From positions 884,482-948,481 of the forward strand of contig CM039509.1 of assembly GCA_022432975.1 (NCBI GenBank): a DNA stretch of 64,000 bases, written 5' to 3'. Shown here piece by piece: positions 35,144 to 45,056 of the stretch. The number at the start of each line of letters is the position of its first letter. Positions within the stretch are counted from its first letter, which is position 1. This DNA comes from Begonia masoniana (Eukaryota; Streptophyta; Magnoliopsida; Cucurbitales; Begoniaceae). A model generated the notes under the pieces. It saw only the letters and a program-made list of their open reading frames with translations. It searched no databases and was not told where the DNA came from. The position numbers were made by a program, and so were the translations under genes.

Positions 35144-35428
35144 CTATTATTTATTTTTCGTTTTTTTTTTTGTTTATATCATTTAGCAAATGCAAATGCA
35201 AATGCACTTAAGTTTCGAACTTCTCCAAATATTTATCACATGTTAACTCCTAACTCTGATGGTTGTTATTTTAGACCCTAGGCGCGACGGGCTTTCAAAG
35301 AGGAAGCCTTTTTTACTGGTGCAGAAGCCGTGCAACATGCTGCAATAATAGCCGAAGCTGAAGGAATTAGCCAAATTGAAGCAACTCGTTTGGAGAGAAT
35401 TCTTCCTCAGTTGCTCCTGGATTTTTGA

Positions 35429-36122
35429 GGCACTTTAGAGAAATAGCCATCTAATTTCACTTTGTTCCCATCTCGGCTTGGGTTGGCCTGAGCTGGTGAC
35501 CCTTTGGTACTTCATTCTCTTCAATAGATGTAACATTCAAGAAATGGATAAAATAGTTGATCTCTCCTAATTCTCTACCAACAAATGCATTATTCTACTT
35601 TTCACAAATCATTAAATCTTCGTGTTAGGGATTGTAGTTCAAGTTTAGTCATCCATATATCCCTTATATGCAGAATTATAAATAGTTCGTCACGAACCGA
35701 ATAATTTTAGTAGTATTTTGGAAGCTTATCTTTCTGACTGGTATGGAAGTGACCCTCTAGTATATCCTGTTCTCCAATTCTTTATGAGCTGTAAAATGTT
35801 GAATTTCTAAGACTTTGATTATAGTATATTGTTTGACACCCACGGAATTACCTGACCGAGGATTTTAATGCGAGAATCATAGATTCTATGCTACTGGAAG
35901 GAGAATCAGTTCTAGTTGTTCATTTAATGCATCTCTGCAGATTCCCTCCTTTCATGAGGTACTCTTCGCAACTGAAAGAAGGAAACAGAGCCTTACTTCT
36001 TTAATATTCCCTTGATAATTTCAACATACTATATAGAGGTGAACTGAAATTGTACACACTTGAGATTTTTATTTACCACGCATTTCATCTTTGAAAATAC
36101 GGAGACTTCGTTGCATGAATTC
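35429..36122. other. Intergenic region, no gene seen
   Basis: MHF2 3' flank and SOBIR1-like 3' flank. No coding signal or delimitable repeat is seen. Confidence 0.4.
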
Positions 36123-37997
36123 TTAGTGCTGGATCTGAGATAACATGCATCTAACGTCTTTGCTGTTTGGTCTTTCTTTAGCATCTTCTAGAGTGCAGAA
36201 GCAAGCAATCTTCAGGACCAAGAGCATTTGGTCCTCCCAGCCATTTCCCATTAGCTTTGGATCAATGGCTATCCGAGGATTCTCTGAAGTCATCACCTTT
36301 CTCATCCAGGGGACCAAACCTATTTCATCTGTGTTTCTGAAAAACTCATCAGATGGAAGCTTCCCCATAACCAAGACTGCGAGCACCACCCCAAAGCTGT
36401 AGATGTCACATTTGTCAGTGAACTTCAGAGTCTGATGATATTCAGGTGCTATGTAACCAACGGTTCCAGCTATATTAGAGGTTGTCATATGAGTAACCGC
36501 ATCAGGTATTATTTTTGCTAGCCCAAAATCTGCTATTCGAGCTTCCATGTGATCGTCTAGTAAGATATTTGCTGGCTTGAGATCTCTATGAATTATGCGC
36601 GGATTCTGGTTGGTGTGAAGATATTCGAGCCCGGCTGCCACTCCAAGGGCAATTCGGTGCCTATCAAGCCAATCTAGCTCTCTTCTTCCTTCTGATACCT
36701 CATTCAGTATATCGTGTAAGCTACCATTTTTCATGAATTCATAGACAAGGTAATTGCAATCAGGACGTGAGACATGAGCCAGTAGAGAAAGAAGATTTCG
36801 ATGCCTGATTTGTCCCACGGTATTTATTTCAGACATTATTTGACGCATTTTCTTGTTATTATTAACTTACTTTCTTCATCAGTGGCTTCTTGTGCTTCAT
36901 TTGGCTGTAATAATCTTCTTTATGGCAATTATTTTCCCATTGCTTCCAGGTAATTCAGCTTTGTAAACTTCTCCACAGCCACCTTTGCCAATCGATTCCA
37001 ATGCTGCCAACCCGTCGTCTTTCTCCAAGAAAGCCAAGTCTTCTGCTTTGATTCCTGAACTGAATATTGCCGGGCCCGGTTTCTTTCCTCCACCTCTAAT
37101 GGCGCGCAGAATGAACTTAAATAACACACTGAAGATAAACCCAGATACGGTTCCGGCTAATGCTCCAGCACAAAATCCAAGTAATGATCCTATTAGCTTT
37201 CGATTCCGATTTTTATGCTGGTGTGGTACTGCTGTTGGAGATGGAGCTGCAGCGCTTGACTGGGGAGCGGCTGCAGAATTCCTCGTTTTATTTGGAGTTG
37301 AATTCTCTGCTAAAATGTAACGTTTGGGAATATCAGATCCTGGGTAGTCTACCGCTTTCATTGATGTACCTGAACCAGTGAGAAAGCTATTTCCAGAGAA
37401 GTTGAAAACTCGGAGATTGCGAAATGAACGGACTGAAGATGGGATTTTCCCAGTGAAATGATTGTCTGCTACAGAGAGACTTTCCAGGTTGGGAAAATAC
37501 TTCAAGAAACCCAGATTCCCTGAAAGTTCATTGGAGGATAGATCGAGAACTCTAAGGCGTAGGAGAGACGACAACCCAGAAGGAACTTTCCCAGAAAATC
37601 TGTTCTTACGAAAGTCAAGAATTTCGAGTTTCTGGCAGTCAACGATTTGGGCTGGTATTTGGCCAACGAGAAAGTTGTTAGAAACAGACAGCTCTTTGAG
37701 CTCCGACAGTCGTCCGATTGCCGGAGAAAGAAATCCGGTAATCTTTTTGGATCGAAACACGAGCCTAGTAATTCTTAACACATAGCTGTTGTTTGAGAGC
37801 CGCTTTTCGCAGATTACTCCGGCGGTGTTGCATGGATTGGCGGAGGCGGCAAATTGACCCTTGATTCCCAAGTCGTTGGCGATGATGGAGAAAGCCTTGA
37901 AATCTGAAGGGTCGAGATCGAATCTTCCATTGATGAGGAGGAGGAAGGAGACGAAGTTGAGGAAGCGGAGTTGGAGTTTGCAGAGGGAAGGTGCCAT
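36123..37997 (-). CDS. SOBIR1: SOBIR1-like LRR receptor kinase, frame broken twice between LRR/TM half and kinase half
   Basis: SOBIR1 is the adaptor kinase that pairs with LRR receptor-like proteins in plasma-membrane immunity and cell-death signalling. The minus-strand sequence has no intron. A signal peptide starts MAPSLCKLQLRFLNF (ATG 37997; an upstream in-frame ATG at 38105 is less likely). A LRR ectodomain of about five repeats follows (LSELKELSVSNNFL, KLEILDFRKNRFSGKVP, LRVLDLSSNELSG). A transmembrane segment is GSLLGFCAGALAGTVSGFIF with the GxxxG pattern important in SOBIR1. The kinase has GKGGCGEVYKAELPG, AIKK, HRDLKPAN, DFGLAK and GTVGYIAPEYHQT, ending LSQIQH. Between about 36902 and 36850 the frame is shifted once and shifted back. 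In the reading frame stops appear (TGA at 36898 region), while the other frame reads NEAQEATDEESKL, as expected for the juxtaposed kinase N lobe. A paralogous pseudogene, or two nearby sequence errors, are possible. Confidence 0.85.
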
Positions 37998-39947
37998 CTC
38001 TGGCAGGTAAAACCGAAAGGTTAGAACTTCGTATGAAATATTTGGAAGTAATGAATGCGGAGCCATTTTTCCTGTTTTTATAGGCGGCTGCCGTGTGGAA
38101 AACAAATAATCATGGCTTTAAAGTTCTTCTATCCAATAATAGACATCAGAGTAAAGTTAAACATATCTATGTTGGATTCTATCCTAGATAAGAATTTTAT
38201 GAATCCAAACCAAACCGAGTAAGATTCAGAACTCAATCATAATCCCATCTAGTTTTTTTTTTTATTTGGTTTAGGTTTGATATTGGGTCTATATTTTGGT
38301 TTGTTTAGGTTGGGTTTAGTAAGAAATTAGTCGTTTTTATTGATTTTTTGTCGGTTTTCCAGAGATTTAACATTCTTCTTCACATGTAGGTCAGTGTTTT
38401 TATTAGTCCTTACATGTAGATTTTTTTAATGAGATTAATTTTTGACTTTGCCAAAATTCGAACTCGAGATCTCTTGCTCATGTATCATGACAAATTACTA
38501 ACAATCCAAAAGTTTAATCTCGTTAAAATTTTCATTACGATGTGCGGTTTATTAATTATTTATCATAAATTAATTGTTAAAACTGTGGAATTAATGTGAA
38601 AGAAAATTGTTGCAGATTCAACATTCGTTCAACTTTAGTCTATTGATAGGTATTTTTTCTTGGCAATTTTTGAAAAATTTACTTTGAGCTGAAAATTAGA
38701 AATTAGAGGCACTTTTTCTTTTCCTAGGCATCTTTGAAAGGTTCAGAGGAAATGCCAAAGCAAGAACTAAGAATGGGGCCCTCTAGTCAAGTCAACTTCA
38801 AAGACTTTAAAGTTTCTTGGGGCTATTTTCAGCCGTTGGATCATCTTTCTATTCGCTACATTTAATGTCTCGAGTTTAATTTGGAGTGTATCACGCGTTG
38901 TATCGACCCTACTATAGACTGACTCAAGATATTATACTTATCTTAGTCAATGAAGTCCACAAAATAATATGCACTTCATATTTTTTGTAATACTATGCGT
39001 CACGTCGTGTTTATTTATTATCGATGTAAGTAATTTATTATTTAACTACTCATAATTTATCTTAATTTTATTCCGTCAATTAATAAACATCGCATGGTCA
39101 GAGTGATCAATTTGTTGTATTTTTTTCTCTTTTGGGTGTAATTCACTTCAAAAGTTGGAAAATTGCTCTTGAACCTTTTAATACTGAAAATAAAAGGAAC
39201 ACGGAACGCGTTTGAGCTATATTATCTAACTTTGTCTTTAGCTATGTAGAAACAAGTTTTTTCTTACCTCTAGGGTTCGTGTCGTGCGTGGTTATGACTT
39301 CTCATTAGGCCAACAATTTTGAAAGTTGACTAAACCTTTTAATTTGGAAAAATTTTGCAATAAAAAATAAAAAAAAAACAAAATAATTTTATTTTCTATA
39401 AACAAATTAGACTTATTAGATAAATTGTGTTCACTTTTAATAATCTGTTAATTACGAGACGAAAGAAATGATGTGTAGCGTGAGATTTGCTCTTGAAGGA
39501 CAATTAGTAGAACAAGTATCCAAAGAAATTTATGGAGAATTAGAATATGTTGGAATAGCTATTGAAGTAATCTTAAGTGGGAACAATGGAAGGCGTAGAA
39601 TAATCAAAAGTTTGATCATTGATGAGAGTAATTGCAATTGAAATTTCAAAAGACAAAAATGGAAAATTATATTGAGATTGACGTCACGAGAAAAATATAA
39701 AACACAGATGCATTATCCCTTTTGACCATATGGATAACCAACAAAAATACCATTTTTGGCCCACTCATCGAATTTGTCTTCAAGTCTTGTTTTTTTGCAA
39801 AACATAAACATCTAAAAACTCGAATTAACGAATATGATGGAATAGTTTCGAGTAAAATTTGATGAGAGTTGGAAGTTTATTAACGAGAAAAACCAGTTCA
39901 CCCTAAAAAGAAAGTAGCAAATTTGCAGAGTTATTATGTTCAATTTA
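37998..39947. other. Intergenic region, no gene seen
   Basis: This holds the promoter side of the SOBIR1-like gene and AT-rich DNA up to the MITE at 39948. No convincing ORF or delimitable element is seen. Confidence 0.35.
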
Positions 39948-40429
39948 GGGAAAAGTTCAATTTAACTCCCAACGTATGATGTCAGTGGTCATTTGGTTCC
40001 TAACGTTTATTTTTGACCAAATCAGACCCTATCGTATATACCGTTTGCAATTTAAACCCTCATGTTAAATTTTGACACGTGTTCTGCACGTGCGCTGCTA
40101 AAATCCCAAAATACCCTCATTTCTTCCCGAAATTCCTAAAATAAAAGTTAAATTTGTCTGAAATTCCTACCGTAAATTCAAATTTGAATAATGAGAGATA
40201 GTTTAGTGTATGTTTTTAAGGTGAATTTAACTTTTCCTTTAAGGATTTCGAGAGGAAAGAAGAGTATTTTGGGGTTTTAGCAGCACACGTGCAGAGCACG
40301 TGTCAAATTTAACGGGAGAGTTTGAATTGCAAACGGTATATACGATAGGGTCTGATTGGGTCAATAAAAAATGTTAAGGACCAAATGACCACTGACCTCA
40401 TAGGTTGGTGGCTAAATTGAATTTTTTCC
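39948..40429. mobile_element. Foldback MITE, probably Mutator-like (about 480 bp)
   Basis: Arms of about 170 bp are inverted copies: left 39948-40122 (ggaaaagttcaattta, ggtcatttggttcc, gtatataccgtttgcaattt, gacacgtgttctgcacgtg), right 40256-40429. The middle is about 130 bp. Possible 9-bp flanks ttcaattta and aactattta agree at only six of nine bases, so the TSD is decayed or my border is off by a few bases. Confidence 0.7.
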
Positions 40430-40587
40430 AACTATTTATTATTTATCTTTGAGCACATAGGGCCTATTAGTTCCACACGCGTGAAGAGTCAGTTCGGTGG
40501 GCAGACACGTGCGGCAGCCATTAACAGAGAATAAAAAACAAGAGAGAGAAATAGAGCGAGTAACACGATAAGGGGTGGGCAAGAGAA
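40430..40587 (+). promoter_or_regulatory. Probable promoter and leader of the PIMT gene
   Basis: This short region between the MITE and the PIMT start contains agagagaaatagagcgag (40543-40560), a purine-rich leader-like stretch, and no other feature. The MITE thus lies within about 160 bp of the start codon and could affect expression. Confidence 0.35.
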
Positions 40588-42858
40588 ATGCCTGTGTCGG
40601 TTACGTCAACAGGAACGACTGTGGCATTTGCGTATGGTTTCCGCTACCGTACGCCCCCTTTGAAGCACTTTTTACTCTTGACCTCTTCCCCTCGCCTCCA
40701 TTTTCGTCGTCCATTTTCTCGTGTCGCTTATGTTCACTCAGTCAGACCCACCTCCGCACCCTCTTCTACGGAAACTTTCTTCTTCTCTTCGCATCGTTTT
40801 CCCATCTCCAATTTCATCACGGGTAACTGTTCATTACTAAGAATGGAGGTACTCTCTTTCTCTTCTCTCTCTCTGTCTATTCTTTGCTTTTATCTTTATA
40901 CTTTTTCGAGGGATTAGTAAAGGTCGATTCCCCATCTGATTTCACTACTTTGGTTACAGTTTTCTTCTATTGATTTTTATATCATGAGGTTGATTTTAGC
41001 GATGGCAAAGGATTAGTTGGGTAGTTGTTTCTGATAAGAATTTTTGATTGATTTTTTAGATTTGTTGGTTAAACTCTAGGGACATATTTTTTGATAATTG
41101 GGTATAACATTGTTATGATTTGAAAGTTTCGATAAGATTTCTGTAGATCAGATACATGTGTTTTCAGGAATGTTTATTTCGTGCCGCATGGGCATTCTGT
41201 GCAATACTGACAGCGTTTTGTGAGGCTGACTGCTTCCTTTTTAACAATTATAATCAACTCCATGATTAAAAAATATCATCCGATAAACGCCCCGACCGTG
41301 GAGGCCATAGTGGCAGACAAGGTATTTTGGATGAGAGTGAGATCATCCATTTTCAGCTATTACCGTGAACTTAGACATGATTGAACACTTGCAATAGTAG
41401 TATCAACTTCTTTTTTGGTGGGTATGTTTTTAGTTGTTTCCTCCGGGTTTTACTTGAATCAGATCATCATTCTCTCCTTGGTGAGTGTTCATGAATCGTT
41501 CTTTTGACCGTCGATTAATTATCGTCCTAAATTGCAGAGATTCTGGAGTGGAAGTAATATCAGTAAGAACAAAGCAATGGTGGAAAGTTTGTATAACTTT
41601 GGAGTGTTTAAATCGAAAAAAGTGGCTGAAGTAATGGAGAGTGTAGACAGGGCTTTGTTTGTATCAGGAGGTAACCCACCTTATATCGACAGCCCCATGC
41701 CTATTGGTTATAATGCCACTATTTCGGCACCTCATATGCATGCAACTTGCCTTCAGCTGTTGGAGCAGAATCTGCAACCGGGGATGCATGCTTTGGATGT
41801 TGGCTCAGGTGTGGCTTCTTTAACACCTATGTTTTAAGTTTGTCTTCTTGCTTACATATTCTGATGCCCACCTATGATTTCTCTCCGACATTAAAATTTC
41901 TATGGCATTCATATGCATATTCTTACCCCTCCCATGGATTTGTTATAGTTCCAAGTATCTTTAAAAAGTTACTATTTTAACATGGCTTTTTCCGGCCATG
42001 AGGAATTTGCTTTCCATTAGCTGATTTTTGGTCGAACTTTTCGTTTATGCACGAAAGTTTCTTATTAGGATTTGTTAATGTGCATTCGTTTATGTAGGGA
42101 CAGGATACTTGACTGCATGTTTTGCCCTGATGGTTGGACCCGAAGGTCGTGCCGTTGGAGTGGAACATATTCCCGAGTTGGTGTCTTCGTCAATCTTAAA
42201 TATTCAAAAAAGTGCAGCCTCTCTTTTGTTGAAAGAGGGCTCTCTTGTTGTCCATGTTGGAGGTAAACATTCACTATTTTTCCTCTTTTTGAAAGGCTAG
42301 TAAGCCAGCATCTATCTCTGTATTCAGTCAGTTAGTGTTTTTCCGTAATCTTCATTTACTCATTTTGGTGCCTTACCAATTCTTATTTTTTCTTGATGTC
42401 GAGACGGATGATGCAGTTCTTAGAAACCCATTTTTATAGTCTTAGCTTTGGTGGGATATAAATTAAGCTTATATTGCACATCTAATGTAAAGACATAGGT
42501 GGTTTGAGCTTTTTTCTGACCTCTTTTTACATTTTTCCTTAAATCCTTTTTCATTAATTTCGAAAAAAAAGCGCCCGAAAATCGCTGATGATGATATGTA
42601 TGTTTGGCAGATGGAAGGCAAGGATGGCCAGAATTTGCACCCTACGATGCCATTCACGTGGGGGCTGCAGCTCCGGAAATTCCGAAAACTCTCATCGATC
42701 AGTTGAAGCCTGGTGGTAGAATGGTAATTCCCGTGGGTAACATTTTCCAGGATCTAAAGGTCGTGGACAAGAATTTGGACGGCTCTGTGACTGTTCACGG
42801 CGAGACTGCCGTTCGGTACGTTCCACTTACTAGCCGAGACGCCCAGTTGAGAGGTTAG
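40588..42858 (+). CDS. PIMT: Protein-L-isoaspartate O-methyltransferase with N-terminal extension
   Basis: Repairs damaged proteins by methylating L-isoaspartyl residues with S-adenosylmethionine. Exons: 40588-40848, 41538-41808, 42098-42262, 42611-42858, giving 945 nt and 314 residues. The catalytic core begins at about residue 86 (MERFWSGSNISKNKAMVESL) and has the pre-motif PYIDSPMPIGYNATISAPHMHA, the SAM motif I ALDVGSGTGYLT, the substrate-side YDAIHVGAAAPEIP, and LKPGGRMVIPVG. The first 85 residues are rich in Ser, Thr, Arg and Pro and lack acidic residues, like a plastid transit peptide. A start at the internal Met86 would give a cytosolic form, as described for plant PIMT2 isoforms. All joins are in frame. 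It is convergent with the cp31-type gene. Confidence 0.93.
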
Positions 42859-43308
42859 CCCCAAAAAAAGAGCATGTTACTTAGAGAAGATACATGGTTT
42901 TTCATGAGTTTGTATAGAGCTCTTCTGCACTACCTTTAGCTGCTGTATATGGGAAACTTACTTTCTCACTTGGACCTGTAAATATTCATATTTTAAATAA
43001 AGACCAACCCTTTTCTTGCCATTTTGTATTGTTTATATACATTTATATTTTCGCGACCGCGACCGCGACCGTGATCGTGACGATCGTGATCGTGAAAGCA
43101 CGAGTTATTATCAAATTCAAATATTTGTATCGTCAAATTATTTCATCGAAAAATCTAAATAATGTCGTATAATAACACATCCATACTTGTAATGTAGAGT
43201 TTTAACAACTTGAAAATTCATATAGTGAAAAATCATAAAATTCCACTCAGGAAACTCAAAAAGAGAGGGCCTGAAACTACCATGATTCGTTGCAATAGTT
43301 GAAAAAAC
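42859..43308. other. Convergent 3' intergenic region with a short GC-rich repeat
   Basis: PIMT and cp31 3' UTRs. Bases 43051-43095 are a degenerate repeat of cgcgac/cgtgat units (gcgaccgcgaccgcgaccg, then gtgatcgtgacgatcgtg), conspicuous in AT-rich surroundings. Confidence 0.6.
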
Positions 43309-45056
43309 TCAAAAAGAACGCCTTGGTCTCTCCTCTGCAACGCTTACTCTGATTGATCTGCCTTCAAGACTCTGCATCAACAACACACGGATAAATCCAC
43401 AACCAAATCATAGTATTTCAGAAACATATTATCTAAGTTTTCGGGCCATCTAATCCGATCAAATCACAAATCATACGAGAATAAGGTCACAAGTTGTGAA
43501 TACCTGTCCATCGAGAGCATCAATGGCGTCGTTCATTCCGGATTCAGTCAGACATTACGACAAACCCGAACCCACGGGATCGCCCGGTCTCCCGGTCGTA
43601 GACGACTCGTGCATCCACCACATTCCCGTGTTCACTGAAAACTTTCTGCAGCCGAGCTCCGTCCACATCCCATGGCAAATTTCCAACGTATACTCTAAAA
43701 GAAGGGTCAAAAGCGCGAGGAGGACGTTCAATCCTTTCTCCTCGTGGAGCTGCCTTGTTGACAGTCAATAGCCTTCCTTCCAAGTCCTATTAGAACGAAA
43801 AAAGCATCAATTTTTAAGATCTCCATTAAGCTCACATGCTTCTAGCGAAAATCACATCAAAATTTGATAAAATCTACGCGAATAGAATCTAATATTTCTA
43901 CGCAATAACCACTGATAGTTCCAAAGACTTTTTTTCCAACACCCGAAGGGCCAAAACCTTCAAAATTTGAAGATTACAGCTAGAGTCACCCACTGATTTA
44001 CCATTTTAAAGTTACGCAATCGATATTACAGTCAATGCAGCTTCTGAAAACTAAATGAAACTTTAAATTGGACACATATATCATACTCCATTGATAGATG
44101 ACTTTAGCTTTACTCAAGATTGAAAGAGACTCACAACCCATTAAAGTGAACTATTTCCAAATTCACTAGCCAGAAAGAACAGCTGGGAAACAGCAAATTC
44201 CAATCGAAACATACATACATAAAAAGGGATTTAGCAAAAGTCTTATAGCTGAATTATCAATTATCCAAATTCTCATTTCCTCTTCAACTATTAAGAATAT
44301 CACCAAAAAGGATGATAACTTACATATCGGTTGAACATTTCCACAGCTTTATCAGCCTCTTCAACAGAACTCATCGTCACGAATCCGAACCCACGACTCC
44401 TATCAGTTTCTCTATTGTAAATAACCTTCAATCACAGATGAAAAAACCCAAATGAATTCAACATTTTAAAAAATTTATGAAAGAACTAACATGGAGCTTT
44501 ACTTTACCTCTGCAATCTCTACAATCCCAGCCTTCTCAAAAATCAAGGCTAACTTTTCACTATCAACGTCATAAGGCAAGTTCCCAACAAAAATTTTAGC
44601 ATCTTCTGGAGGTTCAGCATATGGCTCTTCATCTACTCCTCTCTCCTCGAAAACTCCACCTTCCCCACTCTCTCCTTCCGTTTCGCTGCCTTCGATTATC
44701 GAATCTTCTCCTTCTGCTTCCCAATCTGAAATCCTGGCCTCTGGATCGTCGAGCTCCTCGTTTTCAGACTTGATTTCTTCGTCTGCGTCCTGGGTGATAG
44801 TCTTACCTTCTTGCTGAGCCCAGTCTGAGGTCTGCGCTACAAAGGTGAGGAAAGGAGAACCAGGGGTCTTGTTTTTGAGAGAGAGAGGAGGAGAAAAGGC
44901 GGAAGAGTGGGAGCACGAAAGGTGGAAACTGGAGATTTTAGAGGGAAAAGAGATGAAAGGGAAAACGGTTTTGGTGGGATAAAAAGAAATGAAAGAGAGT
45001 CCGCAAGAGTCCACCATTGTCGAAGGCTTGAGCATGGACGTGGCTGCAGAAGACAT
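43309..45056 (-). CDS. CP31: Chloroplast 31-kDa-type RNA-binding protein (cp31), two RRMs, one frameshift
   Basis: Nucleus-encoded plastid protein that stabilises and helps edit chloroplast mRNAs. Minus-strand exons: 45056-44508, 44425-44324, 43786-43504, 43371-43309. A Ser-rich transit peptide ([15 protein letters not shown]..) leads to [13 protein letters not shown], an acidic Glu-rich linker, RRM1 (RNP2 [11 protein letters not shown]1 RGFGFVTM) and RRM2 (RNP2 [11 protein letters not shown]1 RGFGFVVM), ending [12 protein letters not shown] chose Met at 45056 because it aligns with Arabidopsis CP31A; the frame is open to an upstream ATG at 45161. In exon 3, after VVMSD, an extra T makes TGA at once (43544-43546), whereas dropping one base gives [14 protein letters not shown], as in the family. 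Coding length is therefore one base over. It would lose the end of RRM2 if real. Confidence 0.87.

Larger units (their letters stand above)
32706..35428 (+). pseudogene. MHF2: MHF2/CENP-X histone-fold gene, damaged
   Basis: MHF2 (CENP-X) pairs with MHF1 (CENP-S) in a histone-fold complex that supports FANCM in DNA repair and meiotic recombination and takes part in kinetochores. Recognisable pieces are 32706-32728 (MEETRSIP), 32811-32859 (NLVHALFKSVWKRKAL), 32961-33001, 33602-33641 (KKSRTMS), 35187-35241 (ANANANALK, then ELLQIFIT in another frame) and 35325-35428, ending with IEATRLERILPQLLLDF, the family signature. Three joins fail: the first exon ends in the wrong phase for exon 2; only 4 nt (tttc) remain where about 9 are expected after ALK, shifting the frame; and the join at 35241/35325 makes TAA. 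Alternative acceptors (for example at 35327/35328) repair only the last. The fourth recognised intron also carries a young retroelement (33723-35138). I judge it more likely broken than functional, but indel errors could mimic this. Confidence 0.6.

Noticed and set aside
36849..36902. A tiny intron in the SOBIR1-like gene (gtaagt is present)
   Set aside because: The interval to any AG that would restore the frame is under 25 bases, far shorter than plant introns.
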